NCBI RefSeq assembly: GCF_000192745.1
Contig: NC_015259.1
Location: 2,991,001 to 3,055,000 of the forward strand
Origin: Polymorphum gilvum SL003B-26A1
Lineage (GTDB): Bacteria > Pseudomonadota > Alphaproteobacteria > Rhizobiales > Stappiaceae
DNA length: 64,000 nucleotides
Reading direction: 5' to 3'
Part shown: piece by piece, positions 17,720 to 28,527 of the stretch
Layout: every line of letters begins with the position of its first letter
Position numbering within the stretch: position 1 is the first letter of the stretch
The notes under the pieces: model-generated
What the model saw: the letters and a program-made list of their open reading frames with translations, nothing else
Databases searched by the model: none
Told to the model about the DNA's origin: nothing
Position numbers and translations under genes: made by a program

Positions 17720-19177
17720 ATGAGACTTGATGCGAAGCTGATGAAGCAGGCGGTCCATATCGCCGGCAGCTGGACCGGCGCCGACAGCGGCGCCACCATC
17801 GAGGTCAACAATCCGGCCACCGGCGAGGTCATCGGCACGGTGCCGCGCTGCGGGCGAACCGAGACGGCGCGCGCGATCGACGCCGCGGCGGCGGCATTCA
17901 AGGACTGGAAGGCGAAGACGGCGGAGGAACGCGCCACGCTGATGCACCGGCTCGCCGACGAGATCATGGCCGAACTCGACGGCCTGGCGGAACTGCTGAC
18001 CACCGAGATGGGCAAGCCGCTGGCCGAGGCCAAGGGCGAGATCACGCTCAGCGCCAAATACATCCGCTTCCTCGCCGAGGAGGGCAAGCGCATCTACGGC
18101 GACATCATCCCCTCTCCCTGGGCGGGCAAGAAGATCCTGGTCACCAAGGAGCCGGTCGGCGTGGTCGGCGCCATCACCCCGTGGAACTTCCCCAACTCGA
18201 TGATCGCGCGCAAGCTCGGCGCGGCGCTCGCCGCCGGCTGCACCATGGTGATCAAGCCGGCGAGCCAGACGCCCTATTCGGGCCTCGTCTACGGCGTGCT
18301 GGCCGAGCGGGCCGGCATCCCGGCCGGCGTCATCAACGTCGTCACCGGCTCGGCCGGCGAGATCGCCGACGAGATGTGCGAGAACCCGCTGCTGCGCAAG
18401 ATCACCTTCACCGGCTCGACCGAGGTCGGCAAGAAGCTCGCTTCCAACGCCACGCGGCACATGAAGAAGATCTCGATGGAACTCGGCGGCAACGCGCCGT
18501 TCATCGTCTTCGACGACGCCGACCTCGATGCCGCGGTGGCCGGGGCGATCGCCTCGAAGTTCCGCAACTCGGGCCAGACCTGCGTGTGCGCCAACCGGCT
18601 CTACGTGCAGGCCGGCGTCTACGACGCCTTCGCCGAGAAGCTGAAGGCGGCGATCGAGGCGCAGCTCAAGGTCGGCGACGGCCGCGCCGCCGGCACGACC
18701 CAGGGTCCGCTGATCGACGAAAAGGCGATCGCCAAGGTCGAGGAGCACATCGCCGACGCGCTGGCCAAGGGCGGCCGGGTGCTGACCGGCGGCGAGCGCG
18801 CCGGCAACGTCGGCTCGTTCTTCAAACCGACCCTGGTCGCCGACGCCACCGCCGCCATGAAGGTGGCGCGCGAGGAGACCTTCGGCCCGCTGGCGCCGCT
18901 GTTCCGCTTCGAGACCGAGGAGGAGGCGGTCGCGGCCGCCAACGCGACCGAATACGGCCTCGCCTGCTACTTCTACAGCCAGAACCTCGGCCGGGTGTTC
19001 CGCGTCATGGAGCGGCTGGAATACGGCCTCGTCGGCGTCAACGAGGGCATCATCACCACCGAGGTGGCCCCGTTCGGCGGCGTCAAGGACAGCGGCATGG
19101 GCAACGAGGGCTCCAAGTACGGTCTCGACGACTACCTGAACATCAAATACGCCTGCGTCGGCGGCCTGGGCATGTGA
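17720..19177 (+). CDS. gabD: NAD(P)-dependent succinate-semialdehyde dehydrogenase
   Basis: Aldehyde dehydrogenase of 485 residues, GabD group. It oxidises succinate semialdehyde to succinate, the exit of GABA degradation into the TCA cycle. Seen: TPWNFPNSMIARKLGAALAA, FTGSTEVGKKL, the general-base Glu in SMELGGNAPFIVFDDADLD and the nucleophile Cys288 in FRNSGQTCVCANRLYVQAG. The C-terminus has the usual PFGGVKDSGMGNEGSKYGLD. The QTCVCANR context is typical of succinate-semialdehyde dehydrogenases, though close paralogues act on glutarate semialdehyde. No GABA transaminase is adjacent. The 30-bp palindrome upstream is a candidate control site. Confidence 0.9.
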   Translation: MRLDAKLMKQAVHIAGSWTGADSGATIEVNNPATGEVIGTVPRCGRTETARAIDAAAAAFKDWKAKTAEERATLMHRLADEIMAELDGLAELLTTEMGKPLAEAKGEITLSAKYIRFLAEEGKRIYGDIIPSPWAGKKILVTKEPVGVVGAITPWNFPNSMIARKLGAALAAGCTMVIKPASQTPYSGLVYGVLAERAGIPAGVINVVTGSAGEIADEMCENPLLRKITFTGSTEVGKKLASNATRHMKKISMELGGNAPFIVFDDADLDAAVAGAIASKFRNSGQTCVCANRLYVQAGVYDAFAEKLKAAIEAQLKVGDGRAAGTTQGPLIDEKAIAKVEEHIADALAKGGRVLTGGERAGNVGSFFKPTLVADATAAMKVAREETFGPLAPLFRFETEEEAVAAANATEYGLACYFYSQNLGRVFRVMERLEYGLVGVNEGIITTEVAPFGGVKDSGMGNEGSKYGLDDYLNIKYACVGGLGM

Positions 19178-19249
19178 CAGCCGATCCCGCGGATCGCGAC
19201 GCGCCTCGCCTGTCGCGGTCCGCCGGGACCCGCGCAGCCGCATGCCGCA

Positions 19250-22041
19250 TCAGGCGGCGGCCTGCATCCTGCGGGCGATGTCGGCCGCGCCCTGCGGCCG
19301 GCCGAAGTAGTAGCCCTGGCCGACATCGCAGCCGAGTTCGCGCAGCCGGTCGACCTGTGCCGGCGTCTCGACACCTTCGACCACGACCGTCATGCCGAAG
19401 CTGTCGGCCAGATCCACGATGCTGCGCACGATCGCGACACTGCCTGGATCAGTGCAAATCCCATCGACAAAGCACTTGTCGATCTTGATCTTGCCCAGCG
19501 GAAAGCGCGGGATGTAGCCGAGCGAGGAATAGCCGGTGCCGAAATCGTCGAGGGCGAAGCTGCAGCCGAGGCCGGTCAGCGCCTCGACGGCCTCGCGGAT
19601 CGGCCGGTCGTCGCCCATGAACAGGGTTTCCACGATTTCCAGATCGAGCCGTTCGGCAGCGAACGGGCCGCCATCGAGGGCGCCGTGGACCGCCGACACG
19701 AGATCCCCGCGCAGAAACTGAACCGGCGACACGTTGACCGCCAGGCGGATCGGCTGCGGCCAGGCGGCGGCATCGCGACAGGCCTGGTTCAGCACCCAGG
19801 TGCCGAGACTTTCGATCAGGCCGCTTTCCTCGGCGATCGGGATGAATTCGGCCGGCGAAATCGGCCCGTGTACCGGATGCTCCCAACGCAGCAGGGCTTC
19901 CGCGCCATAAAGCGCGCCGTCCGACAGGCGGATCTGCGGCTGGTAGGCGACCCGCAACTGGCCGCGCGGCAGCGCCTGCCACAGTTCCAGCTCCAGCATG
20001 CGCCGGCGGGTCAAAGCCTGTTCCATCGGTGCGTCGAAGTCGCGCCTCTGGTTGACGCCCATCTTGCGGGCGAGGGAGAGGGCCGTGCCGGCCTGGCGCA
20101 GGAGGGTCTGGGCGTTGCCGTTGCCGGCGACCGCTGTTGCCACGCCGAGGGTGATCGAGACATGGACACGATTGCCCTGCAGATCGAAATCGCGCCGCAT
20201 GCGGTCGATCAGCCGGTCGCAGAAGCGGCCCGTGTCGTCCTGCTCCACGCCCTCAAGGACGCAGGCGAAGCGGTTGTCGCCGACGCTGGCGACAAGGCCG
20301 GGATCCCTGCACAGGTCGCGAAGCCGATTCGCCACCGCGGCGCGCAGCGCATCGCCATAGCCATGGCCCAGCGAGCCGACGACATTGTCGAGCCCGTCGA
20401 GCGAGAACAGGATGACGACGCAATCGGACCGGTCTGCACGGCTGCGCATCAGGATCGACTCCAGCCGCTCCTCGAGCGCCGTGCGGTTGATCAGCCCGGT
20501 GACCGGATCGTGACGTGCGAGATAGGCGACCCTGTGCTCCGCCACGCGGCGTTCGGTCACGTCCCGGCAGGTAACGCAGGCAACCCTTGGGGGCGTTCCG
20601 GTTTCGTCGCCGCCGGCGTCGTCCCGACCGGTCTCGTCGGCGAGCACGGAACCCGTGACCACGTATTCGACGATGCGTGGCGCCGCACCGGCGACCGCGA
20701 CGCGGATCTCGCGCAGGCCCGGGTTCCCGGGTGGGCGATCCGGACCGTGCAGAACCTGCCGGACGTCGGCCCCGATTTCCGGCGGCAGGAAGGGATCGGC
20801 CGGCTCGCCCTCGACAAGCGCAGCACCGAGAATGGCGCGAGCGGAGTCCGTGGCCGCGCGGACGGAACCGGTGTCGTCGATCACGACGATGCCGTCAAAA
20901 CTGTCGGCGAAGACGCGGCTCAGGACAGCCTGGGAATTGCGCCTCTGCGCCCGCGCGATGCGCAGCAGGAGCTTGTGCAGGCCGATCTCGCCGAGCACCA
21001 CAAGCACGGCCAGCATGAGCAGGCCCGTGCCTGCCGCCGCCGTGTCGAGCATGACCGGCCGGAGCTGGAGCAGGCCCAACGCCGCGCCCTCGATGACGAC
21101 AAGGAGGCCGATGACCCCCGCCACGCGGATACGCCAGCCGCCGGGCGCCAGAACGATTAGGAGGCCGCCCGCAAGCATCGCGCCAACCAGGGTCTCCAGA
21201 CCGTACGCGGTTCGCACGGCGCGGTCCTGCAGCAGGGATTCCGCGGCAAGGATCTGCAGCACGCTTCCCGGCAGGATGCCATGAACCGGCACGGAGAACA
21301 GGTCCCTGAGTTCCTGCGCGGTCGCGCCGATGACGGCCTTGCGTCCGGCCAGATCGGCCCCAGAGACCCTGCCGGCGATGAGATCGGCGGCCGAGATCCG
21401 GTCGATGCCGTCCGGATCGATGCTGAAGTCGATGCTGAACCGCTCGCCGATCACGCCTGTCCTGCCGGACAGCACGGCCGGCAGCGACAGCACCGGTTCG
21501 CCGTCGATCACATCGCCCCAGACGGCGTTCCACACCCGGCCGTCGGTCTCGACCGGGACGCTGACCACGACAGGCCATGAATGGTCGGACAGGGCCGCGA
21601 TCGGACGGTTGACGATCATGTCATCGGCCCGGCTGCCGCTGCCGGCAACCTGACGGAACACGGCGAGGCTGACGCCGCCGCCGGCGCGCTCAAGGGCTGC
21701 GGCCAGGGCCGCGTCCTCGTCGGGCGACGAGGCAGCACTGAAATCGATATCGAGCACGATCTCACCGGCGCCAGCTTGGGTCAGCCGATCGATCATCGCG
21801 GCATGCAGGCGGCGCGGCCAGGGCCAGACGCCGACCTCCTGCAGGCTGTGGGCATCGATCTCGACCAGCACGATGGAGCCGCTCGGCGCGCGATCCAGAA
21901 GCGAAAAGCGCAGCTCGGCGAGACTGCGCTCAAGGATGCGAAGCGATCCCGAAACCTGCAGCGCCAGCGCCAGCGCGAGGGCCAGCACCGCAGCCGTCAG
22001 CCGGGGCCCTGCGCCCCTCGTCTCGTCCGTTCGGCCACGCT

Positions 22042-22045
<4 letters not shown>
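19250..22045 (-). CDS. CHASE2-PAS-(degenerate GGDEF)-EAL cyclic-di-GMP phosphodiesterase
   Basis: Membrane signalling protein of 931 residues. An N-terminal TM helix is followed by a periplasmic CHASE2 domain (about residues 40-285), a three-helix membrane bundle (about 285-365), a PAS-like segment, then GGDEF and EAL domains. The GGDEF loop reads SVGDNRFACVLEG, so the catalytic Glu is lost and cyclase activity is unlikely. The EAL domain looks active: GAEALLRWEHPVHG, NVSPVQF, LDLEIVETLF, FALDDFGTGYSSLGYIPRFP, KIKIDKCFVDGI and VVVEGVETPAQVDRLRELGC are present. Start is a GTG at 22045 overlapping the fecR stop as GTGA, so it is coupled to the periplasmic FecR protein, a likely CHASE2 partner. 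Confidence 0.9.
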
Positions 22046-23022
<977 letters not shown>

Positions 23023-23375
23023 GACGCCCCTCCCGATGGGTCAGACAAGAACACCTGCCCATGCAACCACGACGTCAGTTAATCCCGATTGAATCGGATG
23101 AGTAAAATCCGCAGACAACACCTATTTTTCAGAGCTTCAACCCTTTTCCCTTACGACATCTTAAGCATCAGATCGGCACCGGCGGTTTTGTCCTCTGCGG
23201 AAGGGCGACCGACCTTGCGACCGGCCAGGATGTCGAACACCGACGCGGAGCTTCGCGGAATTGTTCATCTGACGTGGACGCTCAGTCAAATTGTGCGGCG
23301 CGAAAAATGCCCTAAATCGGATCTGGTTGCCCGCACCGGGCCGACCCCCGATTTCTTCATCCGGAGAGACCTCGC
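23023..23375. other. Divergent intergenic region with a 13-bp palindrome
   Basis: 353 bp between fecR (leftward) and the first yceI gene (rightward), with no convincing gene. It is AT-richer than its neighbours around 23080-23165. CCGATT-G-AATCGG at 23085-23097 is a perfect palindrome, 63 bp upstream of the fecR start. The promoters of both operons should lie here. Confidence 0.5.
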
Positions 23376-23954
23376 ATGATCCGCATCGCCGCATCCGCCC
23401 TCGCCCTGTCGCTCGCCGCCATGCCGGCGCTCGCCGAGCCGGTCGCCTACGCCTTCGACAAGAGCCATGCCAACCTGTCGTTCTCCTACAATCACCTCGG
23501 CTACTCGACCACCGAGGGCCGGTTCGGCGAGTGGGACGGCACGCTGCTGATCGACCAGGACAATCCGGAAAACTCGTCCATCGAGTTCGTGATCGACATC
23601 GCCAGCCTGGACACGTTCTTCGCCGACCGCGACAAGCACTTCCTGAGCGCCGACTTCTTCGACGTCGAGAAGTTCCCGAAGGCAACCTTCAAGAGCACCA
23701 AGGTCGAGAAGGTCGGCGACAGCAAGCTCGCCGTCACCGGCGACCTGACCATCAAGGACGTCACCAAGCCGGTCACTCTCGACGTCGACGTGACCGCCCT
23801 CGGCGAGCATCCGATGGCCAAGACGCCGGCCGCCGGCTTCGCCGTCACCACCGTGATCAAACGCTCCGACTACGGCATGGACATGTACGTGCCCTATGTC
23901 GGCGACACCGTCACAGTCACCTTCCACGCAGAGACGCTGAAGGCCGCCGACTGA
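23376..23954 (+). CDS. YceI-family periplasmic lipocalin-like protein
   Basis: Exported YceI protein of 192 residues. Signal peptide MIRIAASALALSLAAMPALA is cleaved before EPVAYAFDK. The YceI beta-barrel follows: FDKSHANLSFSYNHLGYSTT, EFVIDIASLDTFFADRDKHF, FFDVEKFPKATFKSTKVEK, TGDLTIKDVTKPVTLDVDV and IKRSDYGMD. Family members bind isoprenoid quinone-like lipids in the periplasm. The ATG at 23376 is preceded by GGAGAG. It heads a cluster with a cytochrome b561 and a second YceI protein, a common pairing that suggests quinone handling at the membrane. Confidence 0.92.
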   Translation: MIRIAASALALSLAAMPALAEPVAYAFDKSHANLSFSYNHLGYSTTEGRFGEWDGTLLIDQDNPENSSIEFVIDIASLDTFFADRDKHFLSADFFDVEKFPKATFKSTKVEKVGDSKLAVTGDLTIKDVTKPVTLDVDVTALGEHPMAKTPAAGFAVTTVIKRSDYGMDMYVPYVGDTVTVTFHAETLKAAD

Positions 23955-23961
23955 CGCGGCT

Positions 23962-23986
23962 GCGGCCGGGCCTGGCGCCCGGCCGC
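23962..23986 (+). terminator. 10-bp GC stem-loop after the first yceI
   Basis: GCGGCCGGGC pairs perfectly with GCCCGGCCGC around the loop CTGGC, 8 bp past the yceI stop and 26 bp before the cytochrome gene. No T-run follows, so it may protect or attenuate the mRNA and not end it. Confidence 0.5.
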
Positions 23987-24011
23987 TCCCGCTCCTGCCG
24001 AGGAGACTGCC

Positions 24012-24593
24012 ATGCTGCGCAACAGCCCGAGCGGATACGGACGCGTCGCCATCGCCTTCCACTGGACGATGGCGTTGCTGATCGTCGCCATGCTGGCGCT
24101 CGGCATGGTGATGCACCGCATGCCGCCGACCGATCCGGCGACCTTCGCCCTCTATCAGTGGCACAAGTCGTTCGGCTTCGTGGCGCTCGGGCTCGCCGTC
24201 CTGCGCATGCTGTGGCGGGCGACCAACCCGGTGCCGCGCCTGCCGGAGGGCATGGCGGGCTGGGAACGGGCGGCCGCGCATGCCGGCCACCTCGCCCTCT
24301 ACGGCCTGATGCTGGCGATTCCGCTCACCGGCTGGCTGATGGTGTCGGCCTCGCCCTGGGCCATCCCGACCGTTCTGTTCGGCGCCGTGCCCGTGCCGCA
24401 CCTGCCGGTGCCCGAGGCGCTCGGCAGCAAGGCCGAGGCGGAGACGCTGTTCAAGGACCTGCACGAGCTGTTCGCCTGGCTGCTGATCCTGCTGCTGGTC
24501 GCCCATGTCGGGGCGGCGCTGAAGCACCATTTCATCGCCCGCGACACGACGCTGCGCCGGATGGTGTCGACCGAACCGGCACGCAGCGCCTGA
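24012..24593 (+). CDS. Cytochrome b561-type membrane haem protein
   Basis: Cytochrome b/b561 family, 193 residues with four predicted TM helices. Haem-ligand histidines lie in VAIAFHWTMALLIVAMLALG and YQWHKSFGFVALGLAVLRM, with further His in AAHAGHLALYGLMLAIPLTG and LVAHVGAALKHHF, and the C-terminus ends on the cytoplasmic side. Such proteins pass electrons between quinol and periplasmic acceptors, including superoxide in CybB. The RBS GAGGAG precedes the ATG at 24012. It lies between two yceI genes on the same strand, with 57 bp before and 37 bp after, so an operon is likely. Confidence 0.9.
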   Translation: MLRNSPSGYGRVAIAFHWTMALLIVAMLALGMVMHRMPPTDPATFALYQWHKSFGFVALGLAVLRMLWRATNPVPRLPEGMAGWERAAAHAGHLALYGLMLAIPLTGWLMVSASPWAIPTVLFGAVPVPHLPVPEALGSKAEAETLFKDLHELFAWLLILLLVAHVGAALKHHFIARDTTLRRMVSTEPARSA

Positions 24594-24630
24594 ATCCTTC
24601 CCTTCCTCCCGATTGCCTGGAGTCTTGAGC

Positions 24631-25191
24631 ATGACCCTGCCGACCCTGCGTTCCGCGCTCGTTGCCGCCGCCCTTGCGCTCGTCACGCAGCCGGCCGCTG
24701 CCGCCGACTGGGCGGTCGACGCCGCCGACAGCAGCCTTGCCTTCACCGCCCGCCAGGGCGACACGGCCGTGCCCGGCCGCTTCGAGCGCTTCGAGGTGGC
24801 GATCACGCTCGATCCTCAGGACCTTTCCGGCGCGTCGATCAGCGTCACCGTCGACACCGCCAGCGTCGCCACAGAGGACGCGCAGGTCGGGGCGACGCTC
24901 GCCTCCGACGGCTGGCTGTCGACGGCGGCCTTCCCGACCGCGGCCTTCGCCTCGACCGCCGTCCGCCGCATCGAGGGCGAGCGCTACGAGGCGGAGGGCA
25001 CGTTCACCCTGCGCGGCGTGTCGATGCCGCTGGTGTTGCCGTTCACGCTGGCCATCGACGGCGACACGGCCAAGGCCGCCGGCGCCGTCACGCTGCTGCG
25101 CGCCGACTACGGCGTCGGCGCCGGCATTCCGGCCGACACCGTCGGCGCGCAGGTGGAGGTGAGCTTCGCGCTGACAGCGAAGGCCAGGTGA
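24631..25191 (+). CDS. Second YceI-family protein
   Basis: Exported YceI-like protein of 186 residues, divergent in sequence from the first copy. Signal peptide TLRSALVAAALALVTQPAAA is followed by DWAVDAADSSLAFTARQGDT. Then come FERFEVAITLDPQDLSGASI, LASDGWLSTAAFPTAAFAST, GTFTLRGVSMPLVLPFTLAI and LLRADYGVGAG. The ATG at 24631 is chosen because a GGAG lies just upstream and it starts right before the signal. A TTG at 24613 is an alternative. Third gene of the yceI-b561-yceI cluster, convergent with a small membrane protein gene. Confidence 0.87.
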   Translation: MTLPTLRSALVAAALALVTQPAAAADWAVDAADSSLAFTARQGDTAVPGRFERFEVAITLDPQDLSGASISVTVDTASVATEDAQVGATLASDGWLSTAAFPTAAFASTAVRRIEGERYEAEGTFTLRGVSMPLVLPFTLAIDGDTAKAAGAVTLLRADYGVGAGIPADTVGAQVEVSFALTAKAR

Positions 25192-25201
25192 CGCGATCCG
25201 C

Positions 25202-25702
25202 CTAATCCATCGTCGCAAGCAGGACGACGATGTCGCGGCCGGACTTGCCGCTGGCCGCGGCGACGGCGGCGAGGCTGTCGTTCGGGGACGCGACGCGATA
25301 GCCGTTCTGCTCGAGGACGGCGGTCAGAGTCTCCGGCGTCTTGCCGAAGACGGGCGCGACGGTCGCCACCGAACTCTTCTGAACCGCCCCGGCGAGCGCC
25401 ACCATGGGATTGCCGGCCGGCGCCTCGCCGCCGAGCAGGGGCACCACGAAGGCGACCGAGGCCGCCAGCGAGGCAGCGAGCGCGATCGCCATCGGCGGGC
25501 GCTTGAAATAGGACACGAACGGCCGCCAGTTCTTCCAGAGGTGCAACACGAAGGGCGCGATCAGAACCATGCTCAGCCATTCGTGCATGCCGTGGAACCA
25601 GGCCGACCCGAGATGGAAGAACAGGGCGACGCCGGAGATCAGGGAGACCAGGAACAGGCCGGTGGTGAGCGGCGTGGCGTAGCGGGCGAGAATGCCGGGC
25701 AT
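25202..25702 (-). CDS. DUF4405-type small membrane protein
   Basis: Protein of 166 residues. The first two helices carry the DUF4405 pattern: YATPLTTGLFLVSLISGVAL, FFHLGSAWFHGMHEWLSMVL and IAPFVLHLWKNWRPFVSYF. The conserved His residues (HLG, HGMHEW, HLWKNW) suggest haem or quinone contact as in cytochrome b-like proteins. A third helix (MAIALAASLAASVAFVVPLL) and a soluble tail of about 70 residues without known motifs follow. It ends 10 bp from the convergent yceI gene. Function is unknown; proximity to the b561 cluster suggests a redox link. Confidence 0.75.
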   Translation of the reverse strand: MPGILARYATPLTTGLFLVSLISGVALFFHLGSAWFHGMHEWLSMVLIAPFVLHLWKNWRPFVSYFKRPPMAIALAASLAASVAFVVPLLGGEAPAGNPMVALAGAVQKSSVATVAPVFGKTPETLTAVLEQNGYRVASPNDSLAAVAAASGKSGRDIVVLLATMD

Positions 25703-26017
25703 CGAGGGAACCTTTCAAAACAGGTTGGACAAAGCCATGCGGGCGATCCGGTCTCCGCGCGTCTGCCCCTCAATCCGCCAGCCGCGCACCCTTGACCGAT
25801 ATCGCCGCGGTGCTGATACCACGGCCGCCGTCCGGACGCACGACGGCGCGGCAATCGGTCTCAGCCCGACCTGGGCGCAAGTATGCATCCCGCCTCTCGC
25901 GGACATGGACCTCGACGCTTGGCGGCGCCGGTCCTTTTGCCGTAAAGAGGGGCCACGAACAGTCAAGAGCCCCGTCCGCATGCCGGGCGGGACCGCAAGA
26001 GCCCGAGAGACCCGGAC
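25703..26017. other. Intergenic region before fumarase, no feature recognised
   Basis: 315 bp between divergent genes. Open frames on both strands cross it but lack known motifs and overlap the fumarase gene in antisense. It presumably holds the promoters of fumarase and the DUF4405 gene; no clear -35/-10 pair or hairpin was picked out. Confidence 0.4.
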
Positions 26018-27655
26018 ATGAACGCTCCCCTGACCCCGCCGGCCTATACTCACACCGCGCTGTTTCCGCTCGGCAGCGACACCACGCCCTACCGCAAGCT
26101 GACGGACGACCATGTGTCGACGACCGTGTGCAACGGCGAGGACGTGCTGGTGGTGGCGCGCGAGGGCCTGCGGCTGCTGGCCGAGCAGGCGTTCATCGAC
26201 ATCAACCATTATCTTCGCCCCGGCCATCTGGAGCAGCTCAGAAAGATCCTCGACGACCCGGAAGCGACCGAGAACGACAAGTTCGTCGCCTTCGACCTCT
26301 TGAAGAACGCCGCGATCTCCTCGGCCGGCGTGTTGCCGATGTGCCAGGACACCGGCACGGCCATCATCATGGGCAAGAAGGGGCGGCGGATCTGGACCGA
26401 CGGCTCCGACGAGGCGGCCCTCGGGGAAGGCGCGCGCGATGCGTATTTCCTCAAGAACCTACGCTATTCGCAACTGGCGCCGCTGTCGATGTTCGAGGAG
26501 AAGAACACCGCCAACAACATGCCGGCACAGATCGAGCTCTACGCCGAGGGCGAGGACGCCTACAAGTTCCTGTTCATGGCCAAGGGCGGCGGCTCGGCCA
26601 ACAAGACCTTCCTGTTCCAGGGCACGCCGTCGCTGCTGACCCACGACCGCATGATCGACTTCCTGAAGGAAAAGATCCTGACGCTCGGCACCGCCGCCTG
26701 CCCGCCCTATCACCTGGCCATCGTCATCGGCGGAACCTCGGCCGAGATGACGTTGAAGGCGACCAAGCTCGCCTCGGCGCGCTACCTCGACGCCCTGCCG
26801 ACGCAGGGCTCCGAGCTCGGCCACGCCTTCCGCGACCTCGCGATGGAGGCCGAGATCCACACGCTGACCCAGGCGACGGGCGTCGGCGCGCAGTTCGGCG
26901 GCAAGTATTTCTGCCACGACGTGCGCGTCATCCGCCTGCCGCGCCACGGCGCCTCGCTGCCGATCGGCCTGGGCGTGTCCTGTTCCGCCGACCGCCAGGC
27001 GCTTGGCAAGATCACCCGGGACGGCATCTTCCTGGAACAGCTCGAGATGCATCCGGAGAAATACATGCCGGAGGTGACCGACGAGCACCTGTCCGACCAC
27101 GTGGTCAAGATCGACCTGACCAGGCCGATGCCGGAGATCCTGGCCGAACTCACCCGGCATCCGATCAAGACGCGGCTGTCCTTGTCCGGCCCGCTGATCG
27201 TGGCGCGCGACCTCGCCCATGCCAAGCTGCGCGAGAGGCTGGAGGCCGGCGAGCCGCTGCCGGACTACTTCAAGAACCACCCGATCTACTATGCCGGCCC
27301 GGCCAAGACGCCGGAAGGCATGCCGTCCGGCTCGTTCGGCCCAACCACCGCAGGGCGCATGGACGCCTATGTCGACCAGTTCCAGGCCGCCGGCGGGTCC
27401 ATGGTGATGCTGGCCAAGGGCAACCGCTCGCCGGCCGTGCGCCGCGCCTGCCAGGCCCATGGCGGCTTCTACCTCGGCTCGATCGGCGGCCCGGCCGCGC
27501 GCCTTGCCCAGGACTGCATCAAGAAGGTCGAGGTCGTCGCCTATCCGGAACTCGGCATGGAGGCGATCTGGAAGATCGAAGTCGAGGACTTCCCGGCCTT
27601 CATCGTCATCGACGACAAGGGCAACGATTTCTTCAAGGAGCTGAACCTGGGGTGA
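26018..27655 (+). CDS. fumA: Class I fumarate hydratase (4Fe-4S, homodimeric type)
   Basis: Iron-sulfur fumarase of 545 residues converting fumarate and malate in the TCA cycle. The alpha-type N-terminal and beta-type C-terminal parts are fused, as in FumA/FumB. Candidate cluster cysteines sit in [37 protein letters not shown] and [14 protein letters not shown]. Other blocks are [19 protein letters not shown] and, in the beta part, [35 protein letters not shown] and [20 protein letters not shown]. Length is normal. A 10-bp stem-loop lies just past the stop. No other TCA genes are adjacent, so it is probably monocistronic. Confidence 0.94.
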   Translation: MNAPLTPPAYTHTALFPLGSDTTPYRKLTDDHVSTTVCNGEDVLVVAREGLRLLAEQAFIDINHYLRPGHLEQLRKILDDPEATENDKFVAFDLLKNAAISSAGVLPMCQDTGTAIIMGKKGRRIWTDGSDEAALGEGARDAYFLKNLRYSQLAPLSMFEEKNTANNMPAQIELYAEGEDAYKFLFMAKGGGSANKTFLFQGTPSLLTHDRMIDFLKEKILTLGTAACPPYHLAIVIGGTSAEMTLKATKLASARYLDALPTQGSELGHAFRDLAMEAEIHTLTQATGVGAQFGGKYFCHDVRVIRLPRHGASLPIGLGVSCSADRQALGKITRDGIFLEQLEMHPEKYMPEVTDEHLSDHVVKIDLTRPMPEILAELTRHPIKTRLSLSGPLIVARDLAHAKLRERLEAGEPLPDYFKNHPIYYAGPAKTPEGMPSGSFGPTTAGRMDAYVDQFQAAGGSMVMLAKGNRSPAVRRACQAHGGFYLGSIGGPAARLAQDCIKKVEVVAYPELGMEAIWKIEVEDFPAFIVIDDKGNDFFKELNLG

Positions 27656-27670
27656 CCAACGCACTCCGCA

Positions 27671-27702
27671 CGGCTGCCGGCCTTGAAGGCTACCGGCAGC
27701 CG
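27671..27702. terminator. 10-bp stem-loop between convergent genes
   Basis: CGGCTGCCGG pairs perfectly with CCGGCAGCCG around a 12-nt loop that itself can pair (CCTT/AAGG). It lies 16 bp past the fumarase stop and includes the last codons of the convergent excalibur gene, so it could end transcription in both directions. No T-run is present. Confidence 0.5.
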
Positions 27703-28073
27703 AGATCCTTCATGATGGACTGAACTCGTTTCACGTTCCGCGGGGTTGACTGGCCGCACACTTTTTCACATGGGACGCCGTCGCGGTCCCGGTCGGCCTG
27801 CGCATATCCGCAAACGCACCAGAGATAGACCGCCTCCTCACAGCTGCGGACGTCGCCGCATTTCGCTCGGCAGGAAACGGATTGCGCCAGTTGAACCGCC
27901 GGCAAAGGCGTAAAATTGCCGGACACCTCCGATGCAGAAGCCGGCCCCGCCCAGCCGGAAACAAACATGAATGTCGAGAGGATCGCCCGCAATTTCCTCG
28001 ATCCCCCAGACGAGACATGGATCGCCGAAAAGCGACTGAACCGGGGCTGAATTCCGTCAATTCCGATATACAT
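27690..28073 (-). CDS. Small exported excalibur-domain protein
   Basis: Protein of up to 127 residues. Its C-terminal part matches the excalibur calcium-binding pattern: CGDVRSCEEAVYLWCVCGYA then DRDRDGVPCEKVCG, with paired cysteines and a DxDxDGxPCE loop. Upstream, RKLRAILSTFMFVSGWAGPASA reads as a signal peptide, so the protein is likely periplasmic. The start is uncertain: the ATG at 28073 keeps the whole signal, while the internal ATG near 27968 would cut into it. Base composition is less GC-rich than neighbours and the flank is a 450-bp gene-poor stretch, hinting at recent acquisition. Function is unknown; related domains occur beside secreted nucleases. Confidence 0.7.
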   Translation of the reverse strand: MYIGIDGIQPRFSRFSAIHVSSGGSRKLRAILSTFMFVSGWAGPASASEVSGNFTPLPAVQLAQSVSCRAKCGDVRSCEEAVYLWCVCGYAQADRDRDGVPCEKVCGQSTPRNVKRVQSIMKDLGCR

Positions 28074-28527
28074 CTTTCCGAGTATTATTGGTCATCCTCA
28101 AGCCTCGACCCCGATATCAAACTATATGCGCACCCATCAATTCGACACAAGCAAGACGTGCGCAGAGCCGCGATGTGCAGGTCAGCAGCTCAATGCAAGC
28201 GTCACCGCGCATACGAGAAGAAAAGCGCCCTTGCGCACGACCGTCGGCATGCGCCCGGGTCAGGCCGTGGCCAGGGTCCGGATCCCGCGGCATCCCATCG
28301 CGCGGGCGATCCGGACCGAGAGGTGGTGACAAGCACCCGCAACCAGAGGGCGATTTTCCGTTGCAGCGGAACAACAGCCGTCCGCGGCGGGATGCGCTCA
28401 CGGCGAAGTGAAGCGTCGTATCGCTTGCCCCGGCGGTCCCGCGTTAAGAAGATCGCAACAGCGCTTTCGTAGGGTAAGACAACCCTGAGCGGGGGCATTT
28501 TTCGGTATTGCGAGGTTGGGAAGAGAC
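28074..28527. other. Gene-poor stretch before the L,D-transpeptidase
   Basis: 454 bp with only short, unconvincing open frames. The left part (28074-28140) is AT-rich and may carry the excalibur gene promoter. AGGGTAAGACAACCCTGAG near 28471 can form a 4-5-bp hairpin (GGGT/ACCC) 50 bp before the transpeptidase start. No RNA gene was recognised. Confidence 0.4.

Noticed and set aside
25715-26227. Minus-strand open frame overlapping the fumarase start
   Set aside because: It has no motif, overlaps the 5' end of a certain gene in antisense and has arginine-rich shadow composition.
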